Assembly (NCBI RefSeq): GCF_014197795.1 | Contig: NZ_JACIGI010000018.1 | Coordinates: 1-64,000 of the forward strand | Direction: 5' to 3' | DNA from: Roseospira goensis | Lineage (GTDB): Bacteria; Pseudomonadota; Alphaproteobacteria; Rhodospirillales; Rhodospirillaceae | Length of the DNA: 64,000 bases | Shown here: positions 9,675 to 19,514 of the stretch, in pieces | Layout: each line of letters opens with the position of its first letter | Numbering within the stretch: the stretch's first letter is position 1 | Notes under the pieces: model-generated | The model's database searches: none | Seen by the model: only the letters and a program-made list of their open reading frames with translations | Told to the model about the DNA's origin: nothing | Made by a program: the position numbers and the translations under genes

Positions 9675-10672
9675 GCCGCCGCCGCCGGATCGTCCACGAA
9701 GCGGCCGAGCCGGACCGCGGTCTGCCCCCGGGTCAGCCGGCGCGACGGCATGATGAGCACGCAGTCGTCGAAGGGGCTGACCACCGGCTGGTCGCCGTCG
9801 TGCCCGATCAGCGTTCCGGCCTGACGGAGCACCTCCAGGCCGGTGAAGGGCTGCGCGAACCGGAAGGCGTCGGTCTGGATCGTGATCGCCTCCGTGACCT
9901 CGATGACGCGCTGCGGCGGCGGCGGGTCGGCCGGCAGATGGGCCCGCGCCACATCGGGGTCGATGACCTCGGCCGCATGCAGGAAGCGGATCGCGATCTC
10001 CCGGGCCACGTCCGCGCTGCTCTGCGCCCAATGCTGTCCGCACTCGACCAGCAGGGCGTTGCGGGCGTCGCCCGGGTCGCCGAACGGCCCGTAGTCCCGC
10101 AGGCGCGTGCCGGCGGCGTGCCCGGCGTCGGCCACCACCGTCTGCGGGGCCCCCACCGCCCGGGCCAGGGCGCGGCCCTTCTCCAGCGGACCGGCCATCA
10201 TGAGAGGCGGGGTCGGGTGCTGCATGGAGTGGATGTCCAGCAGCAGGTCGACCGCGTCCACCACCGGACGCAGGGCCCGGGCGCGGGTCAGTTCGACGCT
10301 GTCGCGCGGCCCCTCCAGCACCTGCGGCGACCAGACCCGGTTGAAGTCCTCGTCCACGAAGCGCGAGGCGGACGGGGCCGCGGGGTCAAACCGCGAGAAC
10401 GCCGCCACGTTGGCGAAGGCCAGAGTGAGGCGGCCCCGGGTGGGCCGAACGCGTTCGCGGAACAGCCAGTCCAGGGCGATGGCGCCGCACAGCTCGTTGC
10501 CGTGCACCACCGCCGACAGCATCACGTGGGGTCCCGGCCGGCCTGAATCGAAGGTGGTGACATAGGGAATGCCGGTGTTGCCGGCGCGATAGGGCGACAG
10601 GTCGGGCGGGGCGATCTCGACGGGGTATTCGGCGGGGACATCGGCGGCGGGCGCGGCGGGCGGGGCGGACAT
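9671..10672 (-). CDS. Succinylglutamate desuccinylase/aspartoacylase family protein
   Basis: 333 residues, zinc-dependent M14-like amidohydrolase. Zinc ligands are visible as His and Glu in VVHGNELCGAIAL (near residue 57) and His in LLDIHSMQHPTPPL (near 155). The arginine-rich substrate loop FVDEDFNRVWS and the downstream LLVECGQHW, which carries the general-base Glu, are also present. The family removes acyl groups from amino acid derivatives; the exact substrate here is unknown. It is the first gene of a two-gene unit with the isomerase. The 97 bases between it and rppH hold GC-rich inverted repeats without a T-run. Confidence 0.87.
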   Translation of the reverse strand: MSAPPAAPAADVPAEYPVEIAPPDLSPYRAGNTGIPYVTTFDSGRPGPHVMLSAVVHGNELCGAIALDWLFRERVRPTRGRLTLAFANVAAFSRFDPAAPSASRFVDEDFNRVWSPQVLEGPRDSVELTRARALRPVVDAVDLLLDIHSMQHPTPPLMMAGPLEKGRALARAVGAPQTVVADAGHAAGTRLRDYGPFGDPGDARNALLVECGQHWAQSSADVAREIAIRFLHAAEVIDPDVARAHLPADPPPPQRVIEVTEAITIQTDAFRFAQPFTGLEVLRQAGTLIGHDGDQPVVSPFDDCVLIMPSRRLTRGQTAVRLGRFVDDPAAAA

Positions 10673-10769
10673 GGTTCCGGGTCCTCTGTGGCAGGGCGGG
10701 CAGGGCGGTGTTCGCTCGAAGCCTCGGCCGGCCGGTCGCCGGCCCGGGGCGGGTTGACGGCGGTGCCGG

Positions 10770-11321
10770 TCAGGCGTCGGCGGCGGCCAGACGCCGCAGG
10801 GTGGGGGTGAAGGCGTCGAGCACTTGTGCGTAGAGCCCGCGCTTGAAGGGAATGATGAGATCCACCAGATGCTCCGGCGGCACCCAGCGCCAGGCGGAAA
10901 ACTCCGGGTGGTCGGTCTCCAGATTCACGTCCGCATCGCGCCCCAGGAAGCGCATCAGGAACCACTTCTGCTCCTGGCCGCGATAGCGCCCGTGCCACAG
11001 CCGCCCGCGCAGGTCGGCGGGCAGGTCGTAGCGCAGCCATCCGGGGGTCTCGTCGATCACCTCGGTCAGGTGGGGCGGCACCCCGGTCTCTTCCTCCAGC
11101 TCACGCCAGGCGGTTTCGAGCGGGTCTTCGCCGGGGTCGATCCCGCCTTGCGGCATCTGCCAGGCCTCGGCCTGGACGTCGATACGCTGGGCCACGAACA
11201 CCCGACCGGCCGGGTTGGTCAGCATGACTCCGACGCCGCGCCGGTAGGGCAGGGCGGCCCCGGCGGCGGTTTCGGTGTCGGGGGCGGTCTCGTGGTCACG
11301 GGTGCCACGGGCGTCAGCCAT
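10770..11321 (-). CDS. rppH: RNA pyrophosphohydrolase RppH
   Basis: Removes pyrophosphate from the 5' end of mRNA and so starts decay. The Nudix box is complete: [20 protein letters not shown] followed by TGV. Family context residues [14 protein letters not shown] and FLMRFLGRD are all present. Length from the ATG at 11321 is 183, near the family norm. This start is preferred over an in-frame GTG at 11339 because the GGAGG that would serve it lies between the two. The start overlaps the stop of the deacetylase gene (ATGGCTGA), so the two are translationally coupled. Confidence 0.9.
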   Translation of the reverse strand: MADARGTRDHETAPDTETAAGAALPYRRGVGVMLTNPAGRVFVAQRIDVQAEAWQMPQGGIDPGEDPLETAWRELEEETGVPPHLTEVIDETPGWLRYDLPADLRGRLWHGRYRGQEQKWFLMRFLGRDADVNLETDHPEFSAWRWVPPEHLVDLIIPFKRGLYAQVLDAFTPTLRRLAAADA

Positions 11322-13338
11322 GGTTCGGGGATCCTCCACTGTGGCCGGTCTCCTCGCCGGCCTCGCTGCGCGACGCGCCGCCCGTTCCCGGCGCCGCGCC
11401 GCCGCGCGCCACCACGGCCGACAGCGGCGCCAGCGCCACCCCGGCCGCCTCCAGGTCGGCGGCCCAGGCCCTCAGGCGGGCGAAGCCGAGGGGACTCGCC
11501 GTCATCAGGCCAACGGCGGTGCCGCGCGCCTGGGCGACGCGGGTCAGGTAGGACAGCCGGGCGTCGATGCTCTCGGCGAAGCCCCGGCGGTCGACGATGA
11601 CGTCGACGTTGCGCAGCGCCGGGAGCGAGCGGCGGTTGGCGATCAGCGCGCGGGGGTTGCCCTGGTGCAGGTACAACAGGCCAGACTGGCGCAGGGTATC
11701 CAGCACCACCTCCATCTGCTCCGGTGCACCCGCGAAACGGCCGCCGTCGGCGGCCAGGACACCGACATAGCCGCCACCCTTCGCCAGGATCTGTTGCAGG
11801 CGGTCCACGGTCTCCAGCGTCGGCAACATGGTCAGCAGACCCAGCGGACCCGGGTCCTCGGCGGGGAAGCCGTCGCTCTCCATGGGCAGATCGAGCATGA
11901 CCTCGTGCCCCGCCTGACGCGCCGCCGCCATCTTGTCGGCGAGGTTGCGGGCGTAGGGGGTGAAGGACAGCGTCACCGCCGGCGGCAGCCGCGTGATGGC
12001 CGCTTCGAGCGAGTCCTGCATCATCCCCAGGCCGTGCACCACGATGGCGACACGCGGTCGGTCTGGCGGGGCGGGGTCGCGGGCGGCATAGGCCTGCCAG
12101 GGGGCCGTGCCGTCGTTGTCGATGCGCGGCACGGGGCCATACGGGCTGTCCGCCAGCAGGCCGCGTCGCGGCGCCTCGGGCAGCGGGTTGGCGCGTGTCC
12201 CGGCCGCTTGCGGAAGCTGGTTGTAGCTCGGCACGGACGGTGCGCCGCTCAGGCGGTTGGGGGCCTCCGGCTCCACCACCCCCTCGACCCCGGCGGGCAC
12301 CGGCAGCAGGCCGGGCACCTCCGGCAGCGCGATGTCGGGCGCGGCCAGGTCGACCCGGGCGCGCACGCCGGCCTCGGCGGCGGCCCGGCCGCGCGCGCTC
12401 ATGGCGGCCCAGGGGTTGCTCGCGGGCGCCGGGTCCGGGTCTGCGGTCGCCTCTGCCGGCTCTGTCTGCGCGACCGGTTCCGGCGCCGGCGTCCCGCCGG
12501 TCTCCGGTTCATCAGCCGGCGGTACGCCGGAGGCGTCGGCGACCGGGGACTCCTCGGTCGGACCGGTCCGCTCGGGTGCGGGCGGCGGCGCGGTTTCCAC
12601 AGCCGGTTCAGCGGTGGGTTCGGTGGTCGGTTCGGGGGCCATGCCGTCGGCGCTGGCCGCCGGGCCCGCATCGGGGCCGCCCTCCAGCCACGGCCGGCGG
12701 CTGGTCGAGCGGTCGGTGGCGGCGGTGGGGTCGGCGATCACGGCGGTATCGTTCCCGTCCTCCGCCCCGTCCTCCGCGCGCGCGGGCGCGGAGGACCGGT
12801 CGAGCGGGGGCAGGGCCATCACGACGCGGTCGGGCGTCTCCAGGCGCGGAACGTCGCCCGGGGCCGTCGTCGCGGCGGCGCGCTCATCGGGTGCGGGGTC
12901 CAGGTCGTCGCCCGTCGGGCCGCTGTCCAGAATCCAGAAGCCGGCCCCGACGCCGGCGACAAGGACGAGCACGGCCGCGGCGGCCCAAAGGCCGCGCCGG
13001 CGGCCGCCGCGCCCATCGTCCAGGTCCTCGGGGTCCGGGGTCCGCAGCAGCCGACGCGCCACGCCGCGGGCGGAGTCCGGATCGTGATCCGTCTCGGACT
13101 CCCCAAGGTCCAGGTCGAGTTCGAAGTCGTCATCGGCGGCCGGCGGGGGGGGCGATGCGCTCGCCGCGCCGGTGCGGCGGGCGTCGCGGGGCGGCGGCCC
13201 CGTGTGGGCGGCCGGCGAGTCGGCGGCTGGCGAATCGGTCGCATCCAGGCTGTCCAGATCCAGGCCCTCGAAGGGGTCTCCGAGGGGATCGGTGGACCTG
13301 CGGCGCCCGCGCCCGCGCGAAAAGCCCGGCAGTTTCAA
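11314..13338 (-). CDS. Divergent polysaccharide deacetylase family protein
   Basis: 674 residues. A charged N-terminus (~115 residues, acidic runs and Pro/Ala stretches) leads to one transmembrane helix ([21 protein letters not shown]). A ~240-residue low-complexity Pro/Glu/Thr linker follows, then a C-terminal NodB-like barrel from about residue 425: [45 protein letters not shown]. Members of this divergent group typically sit with envC and ctpA, as here, and act in the periplasm. The start is a TTG at 13338, preceded by AAGGAGACGGAG; no better in-frame start is seen. It overlaps rppH. 222 bases separate it from ctpA. Confidence 0.88.
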   Translation of the reverse strand: MKLPGFSRGRGRRRSTDPLGDPFEGLDLDSLDATDSPAADSPAAHTGPPPRDARRTGAASASPPPPAADDDFELDLDLGESETDHDPDSARGVARRLLRTPDPEDLDDGRGGRRRGLWAAAAVLVLVAGVGAGFWILDSGPTGDDLDPAPDERAAATTAPGDVPRLETPDRVVMALPPLDRSSAPARAEDGAEDGNDTAVIADPTAATDRSTSRRPWLEGGPDAGPAASADGMAPEPTTEPTAEPAVETAPPPAPERTGPTEESPVADASGVPPADEPETGGTPAPEPVAQTEPAEATADPDPAPASNPWAAMSARGRAAAEAGVRARVDLAAPDIALPEVPGLLPVPAGVEGVVEPEAPNRLSGAPSVPSYNQLPQAAGTRANPLPEAPRRGLLADSPYGPVPRIDNDGTAPWQAYAARDPAPPDRPRVAIVVHGLGMMQDSLEAAITRLPPAVTLSFTPYARNLADKMAAARQAGHEVMLDLPMESDGFPAEDPGPLGLLTMLPTLETVDRLQQILAKGGGYVGVLAADGGRFAGAPEQMEVVLDTLRQSGLLYLHQGNPRALIANRRSLPALRNVDVIVDRRGFAESIDARLSYLTRVAQARGTAVGLMTASPLGFARLRAWAADLEAAGVALAPLSAVVARGGAAPGTGGASRSEAGEETGHSGGSPNHG

Positions 13339-13405
13339 GGTGCTCCGTCTCCTTCAGCCGCCATGCTCCCCCATGCCCGGCCGCCATGCTAGAGCGGATC
13401 ACCCG

Positions 13406-13417
13406 GGATCGCGATCC
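13406..13417. promoter_or_regulatory. 12-bp perfect palindrome upstream of the deacetylase gene
   Basis: GGATCGCGATCC is a perfect palindrome followed on the plus strand by TTTTGTG. It lies 68 bases upstream of the TTG start of the minus-strand deacetylase gene, where an operator could sit. No regulator is known. Confidence 0.2.
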
Positions 13418-13560
13418 TTTTGTGCCCGCGCCCCGAGGTCTCCATGCGCGCCGATGCTCGGTGCCCGGGCCCCCCGGAGGGACGCCGCGCCGGCGCGCCC
13501 CCCGGGTATCCTGGCCCGGGTGTCCTGGCCCGGGCGGGGACGCCGGGCGGGGGCGCTGCC

Positions 13561-14889
13561 CTACTGCAGGGCGGCCCGTTCGCGGTACAGGGCCAGGCCG
13601 CGGAGCAGGTCGACCGCGCGGGTGAGCTGGTAGTCGCTCAGGCCGTCGTCGCTCTCGGCCTCCGCATTCGCGTCGGACGCATCCGGGTGCCCCCCGGGTT
13701 CGTCGGTGGCGCCCGCATCGCCGCCGGCGTCGACGTCCAGCGCGTTGCGGAGGTCGGCCTCGGTGCGCCGCCGCGAGGTGTCCATCAGCTCCAGACGGGC
13801 CGGCGGCACCAGGATGTCGGGCTCGATGCCCTTGGCCTGGATCGACCGCCCGGACGGCGTGTAGTAGCGCGCCGTGGTGATGCGCATGGCGCCGTTGCCG
13901 GGCAACGGCACAATGGTCTGCACCGAGCCCTTGCCGAAGCTGTCGGTGCCCACGACCAGGGCCCGGCCGTGGTCCTGGAGCGCGCCGGCCACGATCTCCG
14001 AGGCCGAGGCCGAGCCGCCGTTGATGATGACCACCATCGGCAGGCCGCCGGCGAGGTCGCCGGGTCGGGCGTTGAAGCGCTGGGTGTCGTCCAGATCGCG
14101 GGCCCGGGTGGAGACGATCTCGCCCTTGTCGAGGAAGGCGTCGGCCACCGCCACGGCCTGGTCGAGGAGGCCGCCGGGGTTGTTGCGCAGGTCGAGCACG
14201 AAGCCCTTGAGCGTGTCGCCGGCCTCGTCCTTCAGCGCCTCGACGGAGTCGCGCAGCCCGGAGTCGGTCTGCTCGGTGAACGAGGTGACCCGCAGGTAGC
14301 CGACGTCCTCGCCCTCCATGCGGTGGCGCACCGACTTGATGGTGATGACGTCGCGGGTGATGGTGACGTCGAACGGCTCGCGGGTCTCGCGCCGCACGGT
14401 CAGCACGATGTCGGTGCCGACCCGGCCGCGCATCATGTCCACCGCCTCGTTCAGGGTCATGCCGGTGACGGCGGCGCCGTCGAGATGGGTGATGTAGTCG
14501 CCCGGCTCCAGGCCAGCGCGGGCGGCCGGGGTGTCGTCGATGGGCGAAACCACCTTCACCAGGCCGTTCTCCATCGTCACCTCGATGCCCAGGCCGCCGA
14601 ACTCGCCCCGGGTCTGCACCTGCATGTCCTTGAAGTGATCGCGGTTCAGGTAGCTGGAATGGGGGTCGAGTGACGTCAGCATGCCGTTGATGGCCGCTTC
14701 CATCAGCTCCCGGTCCTCCACCTGTTCCACGTAGTCCTGCTTGACCCGCTCGAACACGGTGGCGAACAGCTCCATCAGGCGATAGGTCTCGTCGTCCTGG
14801 GCCGACGCGCTCGGCGCCAGTTGGACGGTGGCCAGGGCCATCAGGGCGATAGCGCCGCTGGCAATGATCACGAAGGTCTTGCGCATCAT
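13561..14889 (-). CDS. ctpA: S41-family C-terminal processing protease CtpA
   Basis: Periplasmic serine protease that trims proteins at their C-terminus. A signal peptide is visible (residues 1-31, cut after ASA). The PDZ domain (GLGIEVTMENGLVKVVSPID and following) covers about 85-170. The catalytic Ser is in NGGSASASEIVAGAL near residue 290 and the catalytic Lys in FGKGSVQTIVPL about 25 residues later. Length of 442 is standard. The first codons are ATGATG, and the ATG overlaps the envC stop, so ctpA is coupled to envC. The C-terminal ~60 residues are acidic and poorly conserved in appearance. Confidence 0.93.
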   Translation of the reverse strand: MMRKTFVIIASGAIALMALATVQLAPSASAQDDETYRLMELFATVFERVKQDYVEQVEDRELMEAAINGMLTSLDPHSSYLNRDHFKDMQVQTRGEFGGLGIEVTMENGLVKVVSPIDDTPAARAGLEPGDYITHLDGAAVTGMTLNEAVDMMRGRVGTDIVLTVRRETREPFDVTITRDVITIKSVRHRMEGEDVGYLRVTSFTEQTDSGLRDSVEALKDEAGDTLKGFVLDLRNNPGGLLDQAVAVADAFLDKGEIVSTRARDLDDTQRFNARPGDLAGGLPMVVIINGGSASASEIVAGALQDHGRALVVGTDSFGKGSVQTIVPLPGNGAMRITTARYYTPSGRSIQAKGIEPDILVPPARLELMDTSRRRTEADLRNALDVDAGGDAGATDEPGGHPDASDANAEAESDDGLSDYQLTRAVDLLRGLALYRERAALQ

Positions 14890-16361
14890 CCCTTTCCAGT
14901 GTCCGAGCCCGCCGCCAGCCAGGGCAGGGGGTTGATGGGCCGGCCATCCCGGCGCAATTCGATGTAGAGGGTCGGGCCGCCGGCCCCCGCGGTCCCGGCG
15001 GCGGCACCTGTAGCGGTTCCCGGGACGGTATCCAGGCCGCCCGCCATGATGCCGACGGGTTCCCCGGCCCGCACGCTCTGGCCTACGCGCGCGTCCAACC
15101 GGCTCATTCCAGCGAGCAGGGAATGATATCCGTCGGTATGTTCGATAATCAAGAGAAGGCCATACCCCCGGAACGGTCCGGCGAAGGCGACGGTGCCGTC
15201 GAACGGGGCCACCACCTGGGCGCCGGGCCGGGTGCGCACGGTGACCCCCTTGCTGGCCCCACCCATGTCGTCGGGCTCGCCGTATCGGGTCAGGAGGGGG
15301 CCGCGCGCCGGCATCGGCATGGTGCCCTTGCCGGAGGCGAAGGCGCGGGCTGGCGCGGCCGCGAGCACCGGCTCCGCCGGCTCTTCGGGGGGCATCGGCG
15401 GTCCGGCGACGCCCGCGCCGGCATCAGCGCTCGGGGAGCCGGCGCCCGCCCTGGTCCCGGCTCCGCTCCGGTCCGCGTCGGCCCGTCCGGCGGCCTCTTG
15501 CTCCTGCGCCGCCGCCTCGGCCGCGGCCATGCCGGCCGCGCGCGCCGCCATGGCCCGGGTCAGGGCCGCCAGGGCGTCACGGCGGTCGCGCTCGGCGCGC
15601 AGCCGCTCCATCAGGTCGCGCAGGCTGGCGGCCTCTTCGCCCAGGCGGTCCACCCGCAGGGCCGCCTCGCGCTCGCGCTCCAGAGTGTCGCGTTGCAACG
15701 CCGCCTTGCGGTCGAACAGGGCTTCGAGGCGGCCGTGGGCCGCCTTGAGGGCCGCCGTTTCGGCGGCGATTTCGGCGCGCTGGGCGGAAATGGCGGCGTC
15801 CAGGCCGCTCAGGGACTCCAGTTCCCGGGCCAGCACGCGGGCGCGTTCCTCGATCTGCGGGATCGCGGCCCGCAGCAGGATGGCGCCGCGCACCGTGTCG
15901 GCCGGCGGCGCCGGCTGCACCAGGAGGGCTTCCGTGGGGCGCCAGGCCAGGCGCTGGATGGCGGTCAGCACCCGGGCGAGTTGCTCGTCGCGCAGCGACA
16001 GGGTTTCGGCGATGCGGGCGCGTTCCGCGCGCAGCGCCGTCAGGCGGCTCTCCAGGCGTGACAGGTTCTCCTCGGCATCCTGGATGGCGGCCGCGCTGTC
16101 GATCACCTGGGCGCGCACCCGGCGCAGTTCCTCGGCCAGCGCCTCGCGCTTGGCCTGGAGGTCGGCGCGCGCCGCGCGCTCCGCCGCCAGCCGCTCCTCG
16201 ACCGATTCCAGCGCCTGGGCCGGATCCGAGGGCTGGCCCCAGGCCACGCCAACAGCCCCCACCGCCGGAGCCGCCAGCAGAGCCGTGCCCGCCACCGCCA
16301 GGCGCGCGGCCCGGGTCAACGGCGTGCGGTGGTCAGGCCACCGCCCCGGCCCGCGCCGCAT
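14886..16361 (-). CDS. envC: Murein hydrolase activator EnvC (M23 peptidase family)
   Basis: Activates cell-separation amidases at the septum. A signal-like hydrophobic stretch (LAVAGTALLAAPAVGAVGVAWG) comes first, then a long coiled coil rich in Arg, Glu and Ala (about 50-290), a low-complexity linker, and a C-terminal LytM/M23 domain (RGPLLTRYGEPD, GVTVRTRPGAQVVAPFDGTV, GYGLLLIIEHTDGYHSLLAGM). The fold lacks the full zinc set: only HTDGYHS-type histidines are seen, as in the degenerate EnvC domain. The start is uncertain; ATG 16361 gives 491 residues and a GTG at 16385 is possible. Either choice overlaps the gpmI end. Confidence 0.88.
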   Translation of the reverse strand: MRRGPGRWPDHRTPLTRAARLAVAGTALLAAPAVGAVGVAWGQPSDPAQALESVEERLAAERAARADLQAKREALAEELRRVRAQVIDSAAAIQDAEENLSRLESRLTALRAERARIAETLSLRDEQLARVLTAIQRLAWRPTEALLVQPAPPADTVRGAILLRAAIPQIEERARVLARELESLSGLDAAISAQRAEIAAETAALKAAHGRLEALFDRKAALQRDTLEREREAALRVDRLGEEAASLRDLMERLRAERDRRDALAALTRAMAARAAGMAAAEAAAQEQEAAGRADADRSGAGTRAGAGSPSADAGAGVAGPPMPPEEPAEPVLAAAPARAFASGKGTMPMPARGPLLTRYGEPDDMGGASKGVTVRTRPGAQVVAPFDGTVAFAGPFRGYGLLLIIEHTDGYHSLLAGMSRLDARVGQSVRAGEPVGIMAGGLDTVPGTATGAAAGTAGAGGPTLYIELRRDGRPINPLPWLAAGSDTGKG

Positions 16362-17916
16362 GACGTGTCGTTTCTCCGTCCACAAGGGGCTGACCTGTCA
16401 TCTCCTCCGGCTGCGGGAGTCCCATCAGGGCCAGCAGCGTGGGGGCCACGTCGGCCAGGCGCCCTTCGTGCAGGGTGGCCCCGGCCGGGCCGTTGACCAG
16501 TACGGCGGGCACCTTGCCGACCGTGTGCGCGGTGTAGGGCTCGCCCGTTTCCGGGTCCTTCATCAGCTCCAGGTTGCCGTGGTCGGCCGTCACTAGCATG
16601 GTTCCGCCGGCCGCCTTGACCGCGTCCTCCAGCCGCGCCAGCGCGTGGTCCACGGTCTCGGCGGCCTTCATCGCGGCGGCCAGAACGCCGGTGTGCCCCA
16701 CCATGTCACCATTGGCATAGTTCAGGATGATGACATCGTAGGTGCCGGACCCGATGGCCTCGACCATGCGGTCGGTAACTTCGGGCGCGCTCATCTCCGG
16801 CTGCAGGTCGTAGGTCGCCACCCTGGGGCTGGGCACCAGGATGCGGTCTTCGCCCTCGAACTGCGTTTCCTCGCCGCCATTGAAGAAAAACGTGACGTGG
16901 GCGTACTTCTCCGTCTCCGCGATGCGGAGCTGCGTCAGGCCCGCCTCGGCGACCACCTCGCCCAGGATGTGGGTCAGCGCCAGCGGCGGGAACAGGGTGT
17001 CCATCCAGGCGTTGTGCGCCTTGGAGTACTCCGCCATCCCGGCGGCGCCGGCGAAGGCCACCACGCGCCGCCGCGTGAAGCCGTCGAAACCGGGATCGAG
17101 CAGCGCGGCCAGGATCTCGCGCGCCCGGTCGGCGCGGAAGTTCGCCATCAAGACGCCGTCGCCGTCGGCCATGCCGGCGTAATCGCCGATCACGATCGGC
17201 TTGATGAACTCGTCGGTCTCGCCACGGTCGTAGGCCGCCTGGATGCCCGCCAGGGGGTCGTCCGCCCGCGCCGCGCCGTCGCCGTCGACCATGGCGGTGT
17301 AGGCCAGCTCGACGCGGTCCCAGCGCTTGTCGCGGTCCATGGCGTAGTAGCGCCCGGAGACCACGCCGACGCGGCAGTCGGGAACGCCGGCGACGTCCTC
17401 CAGGAATCGCTTGAGGTAGCCGCGGCCGGCCGAGGGCGGGGTGTCGCGGCCGTCCATGAAGGCATGCACGACCACCGGCACGCCGTGCTCCCCCAGCGTC
17501 TTGGCCAGGGCCACCATGTGGTCCTGATGCGAGTGCACGCCGCCGGGCGACATCAGCCCCATCAGGTGGCAGGCGCCGCCGCTGGCCTTCAGTTTGTCGA
17601 TCAGATCGGTCAGCGCCGGGGTGCGGCCGAGCGAGCCGTCCCTGACCGCGCCGTCGATGCGCGGCAGGTCCTGCACCACCACGCGGCCGGCCCCCAGGTT
17701 CATGTGCCCGACCTCGGAGTTGCCCATCTGTCCGTGCGGGAGCCCGACGTCCCCACCACTGGTCTCGATCAGGGTGTGCGGATAGTCGTGCAGGAAGCGG
17801 TCCCAGGTGGGCGTGTCCGCCATCGCGATGGCGTTGTCGGCGGTCTCCTCGCGATGGCCCCAGCCGTCCAGGATGCACAGAACGACGGGGCGGGGACGAT
17901 GCGGTGTCTCGGTCAT
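16333..17916 (-). CDS. gpmI: 2,3-bisphosphoglycerate-independent phosphoglycerate mutase
   Basis: Interconverts 3- and 2-phosphoglycerate in glycolysis. The alkaline-phosphatase-like metal site begins with VVLCILDGWG. The phosphorylated Ser is in QMGNSEVGHMNLGAGR near residue 68, and the second metal site is LVTADHGNLE near 445, with DTPPSAGRGYLKRF between. Length of 527 is near the family norm (about 510), with an extra ~10 residues at the C-terminus that overlap envC. The ATG at 17916 has no strong ribosome site. The overlap with envC suggests one transcript gpmI-envC-ctpA, continuing to the deacetylase and rppH. Confidence 0.95.
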   Translation of the reverse strand: MTETPHRPRPVVLCILDGWGHREETADNAIAMADTPTWDRFLHDYPHTLIETSGGDVGLPHGQMGNSEVGHMNLGAGRVVVQDLPRIDGAVRDGSLGRTPALTDLIDKLKASGGACHLMGLMSPGGVHSHQDHMVALAKTLGEHGVPVVVHAFMDGRDTPPSAGRGYLKRFLEDVAGVPDCRVGVVSGRYYAMDRDKRWDRVELAYTAMVDGDGAARADDPLAGIQAAYDRGETDEFIKPIVIGDYAGMADGDGVLMANFRADRAREILAALLDPGFDGFTRRRVVAFAGAAGMAEYSKAHNAWMDTLFPPLALTHILGEVVAEAGLTQLRIAETEKYAHVTFFFNGGEETQFEGEDRILVPSPRVATYDLQPEMSAPEVTDRMVEAIGSGTYDVIILNYANGDMVGHTGVLAAAMKAAETVDHALARLEDAVKAAGGTMLVTADHGNLELMKDPETGEPYTAHTVGKVPAVLVNGPAGATLHEGRLADVAPTLLALMGLPQPEEMTGQPLVDGETTRHAARAGAVA

Positions 17917-18344
17917 GGCGGTCTCGCTGTCCGGTCTCTGTGACGGGTGGCGGGGACGGGTGGCGGGGACGGGTGGCGGGCGGACGGGTCACGGGAGCGC
18001 GGGTCGACCGTGCGGTGGCACGGTGACCCGGCCCTGCGGCCGCGCGCGGAGGTGGGGCCCCCCGCACCTTACCACGCCGGACCCCCGTTGCCAGACCACC
18101 GCGGCGTGCCGTCCGTGTTGGTTCGTCGATGGCCCTGATGTGGGGCGGGGCGGCGCGGCCGTCACCCCCTTGGTCGACAGACGGGATCGACAGAGCGGAG
18201 GGCCGGACCCGGTGAGCGACGACGCGGGGCGGCCCCGCCCGGCTTGACCCTGCGCGCGGTCGGGACAACAGTGCGGCCAGCGACGCGGCGGATCACCGGG
18301 GCCGGGGGCCGGCCGGCGTTGGCCCGACCACCGCGTCCCCCGCC
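17917..18344. other. Intergenic region between gpmI and the methyltransferase gene
   Basis: 428 bases between two divergent genes. It holds a 13-bp tandem repeat (17942-17980) and a weak promoter-like pair, TTGACC (18244-18249) and AACAGT (18267-18272) at 17-base spacing, facing the methyltransferase gene. I see no RNA gene or credible small ORF in it. Confidence 0.5.
17942..17980. repeat. 13-bp tandem repeat, three copies
   Basis: GACGGGTGGCGGG occurs three times without gaps (17942, 17955, 17968), followed by a degenerate fourth (CGGACGGGTCACGGG). It lies 26 bases upstream of the gpmI start. The plus strand has many GGG runs and could form a G-quadruplex; the gpmI transcript would carry the C-rich strand. 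Confidence 0.8.
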
Positions 18345-19283
18345 ATGTCCGGCCGCCAGACCACCGAGGCTCGACCCATGACCCTTCCCAGGAGCACCCC
18401 CGCCCTCGTTCGCCGCGCCGGTCGGTGGGGCCGCCGTGCGGCGGGACGCCTTTTCGAACGGCTGGGCCCACCGCCGGCCAGCGGCGAGGCGGCCGGCAGT
18501 GGCGCCTTCAATGCGCTCGACGCCTATGTCACCGACGCTCCCAGCGATCAGAACGCGGTCGACCTGTTCAAGGGGCAATGGTTCTCGCGCCTGCCCGGAG
18601 ACCTGGTCAGCGGCGAGCTGGGGCTGTTCGACGACGACCGCATCCGCGCGTTCGGCGACCAGATCGGCGGGTTCGCGGGCAAGCGGGTGCTGGAACTCGG
18701 GCCGCTGGAGGGTGGTCATGCGGCGATGATGCACCAGGCCGGCGCGGCGTCCATCGTGTCCATCGAGGCCAACACCCGGGCTTTCCTGAAGTGCCTGATC
18801 GTGAAGGAGGTGATGGGCCTGGAGCGGGTGCGGTTCCTGCTCGGCAACTTCGATCCCTATCTGGAGACGGCCCCGGCGGTGGACTTCGTGCTGGCCTCCG
18901 GCGTGATCTATCATGCGCACAATCCGGTCCGGACGCTGGTTCACCTGTGCCGCATCGCTCCGGCCATCGGCATCTGGTCGCACTACTACGATGCCGAGAC
19001 GATGGACCGCCATCACCGCGGCACGTTCGACATGCAGCCGGTCGCGCTGTCGTTCGAGGGCTTTGAGGCGCAGGGCTACCGCCTGGAATACGGCGATGCC
19101 CTGAAATCGCGGAAGTTCTGCGGCGGGCTGCGGCCGGCCACGCACTGGATGGCGCGGGCGAGCTGGTTCTCGCTGCTGGACAGCCTGGGGTTCGAGTTCA
19201 CCGTCCTCGACGAACAGCCCGATCATGTGAACGGGCCGGCCTTCACCGGCATCGCCCGCCGGCGCGACGCTTCGGCGGCATGA
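18345..19283 (+). CDS. Class I SAM-dependent methyltransferase
   Basis: 312 residues. The SAM-binding glycine loop is VLELGPLEGGHAAMM near residue 118, followed by the acidic strand end SIVSIEANTRAFLK. The motif-IV region is VDFVLASGVIYHAHNPVRTL near 180. The fold resembles the tRNA-carboxymethyluridine and DUF1698-type group, but the substrate cannot be named. The start is uncertain between ATG 18345 and ATG 18378, since neither has a clear ribosome site. It appears to be a single-gene unit: gpmI is divergent, and 231 bases with a separate promoter candidate precede iorA. Confidence 0.8.
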   Translation: MSGRQTTEARPMTLPRSTPALVRRAGRWGRRAAGRLFERLGPPPASGEAAGSGAFNALDAYVTDAPSDQNAVDLFKGQWFSRLPGDLVSGELGLFDDDRIRAFGDQIGGFAGKRVLELGPLEGGHAAMMHQAGAASIVSIEANTRAFLKCLIVKEVMGLERVRFLLGNFDPYLETAPAVDFVLASGVIYHAHNPVRTLVHLCRIAPAIGIWSHYYDAETMDRHHRGTFDMQPVALSFEGFEAQGYRLEYGDALKSRKFCGGLRPATHWMARASWFSLLDSLGFEFTVLDEQPDHVNGPAFTGIARRRDASAA

Positions 19284-19337
19284 TCCGCCGGTCGGGGCCC
19301 CGGCCACACGGCGGGCGATGAACGTTGTCGCGCCGGG

Positions 19338-19366
19338 TTGACGCTGCCGGCCCCCCACGGTAAACG
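19338..19366 (+). promoter_or_regulatory. Candidate promoter of iorAB
   Basis: TTGACG (19338-19343), exactly 17 bases, then TAAACG (19361-19366). It lies about 150 bases before the iorA ATG. The nuo candidate promoter at 40254 has the same -10 hexamer and spacing, which strengthens both. Confidence 0.4.
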
Positions 19367-19514
19367 CGAGGGTTCGGGGGGCGGTCCCGCGGGTCGGGGG
19401 TGATCCGCCGCGGCCGGGTGGCCGGTCCCCGCCATCACCACAACCGTCGCGCCGCTCGCAGGAGCGCCGGAGCCACGGCGCCGGCCCGCGGCAGGCAGGG
19501 GGGAGTCCAAGGCC

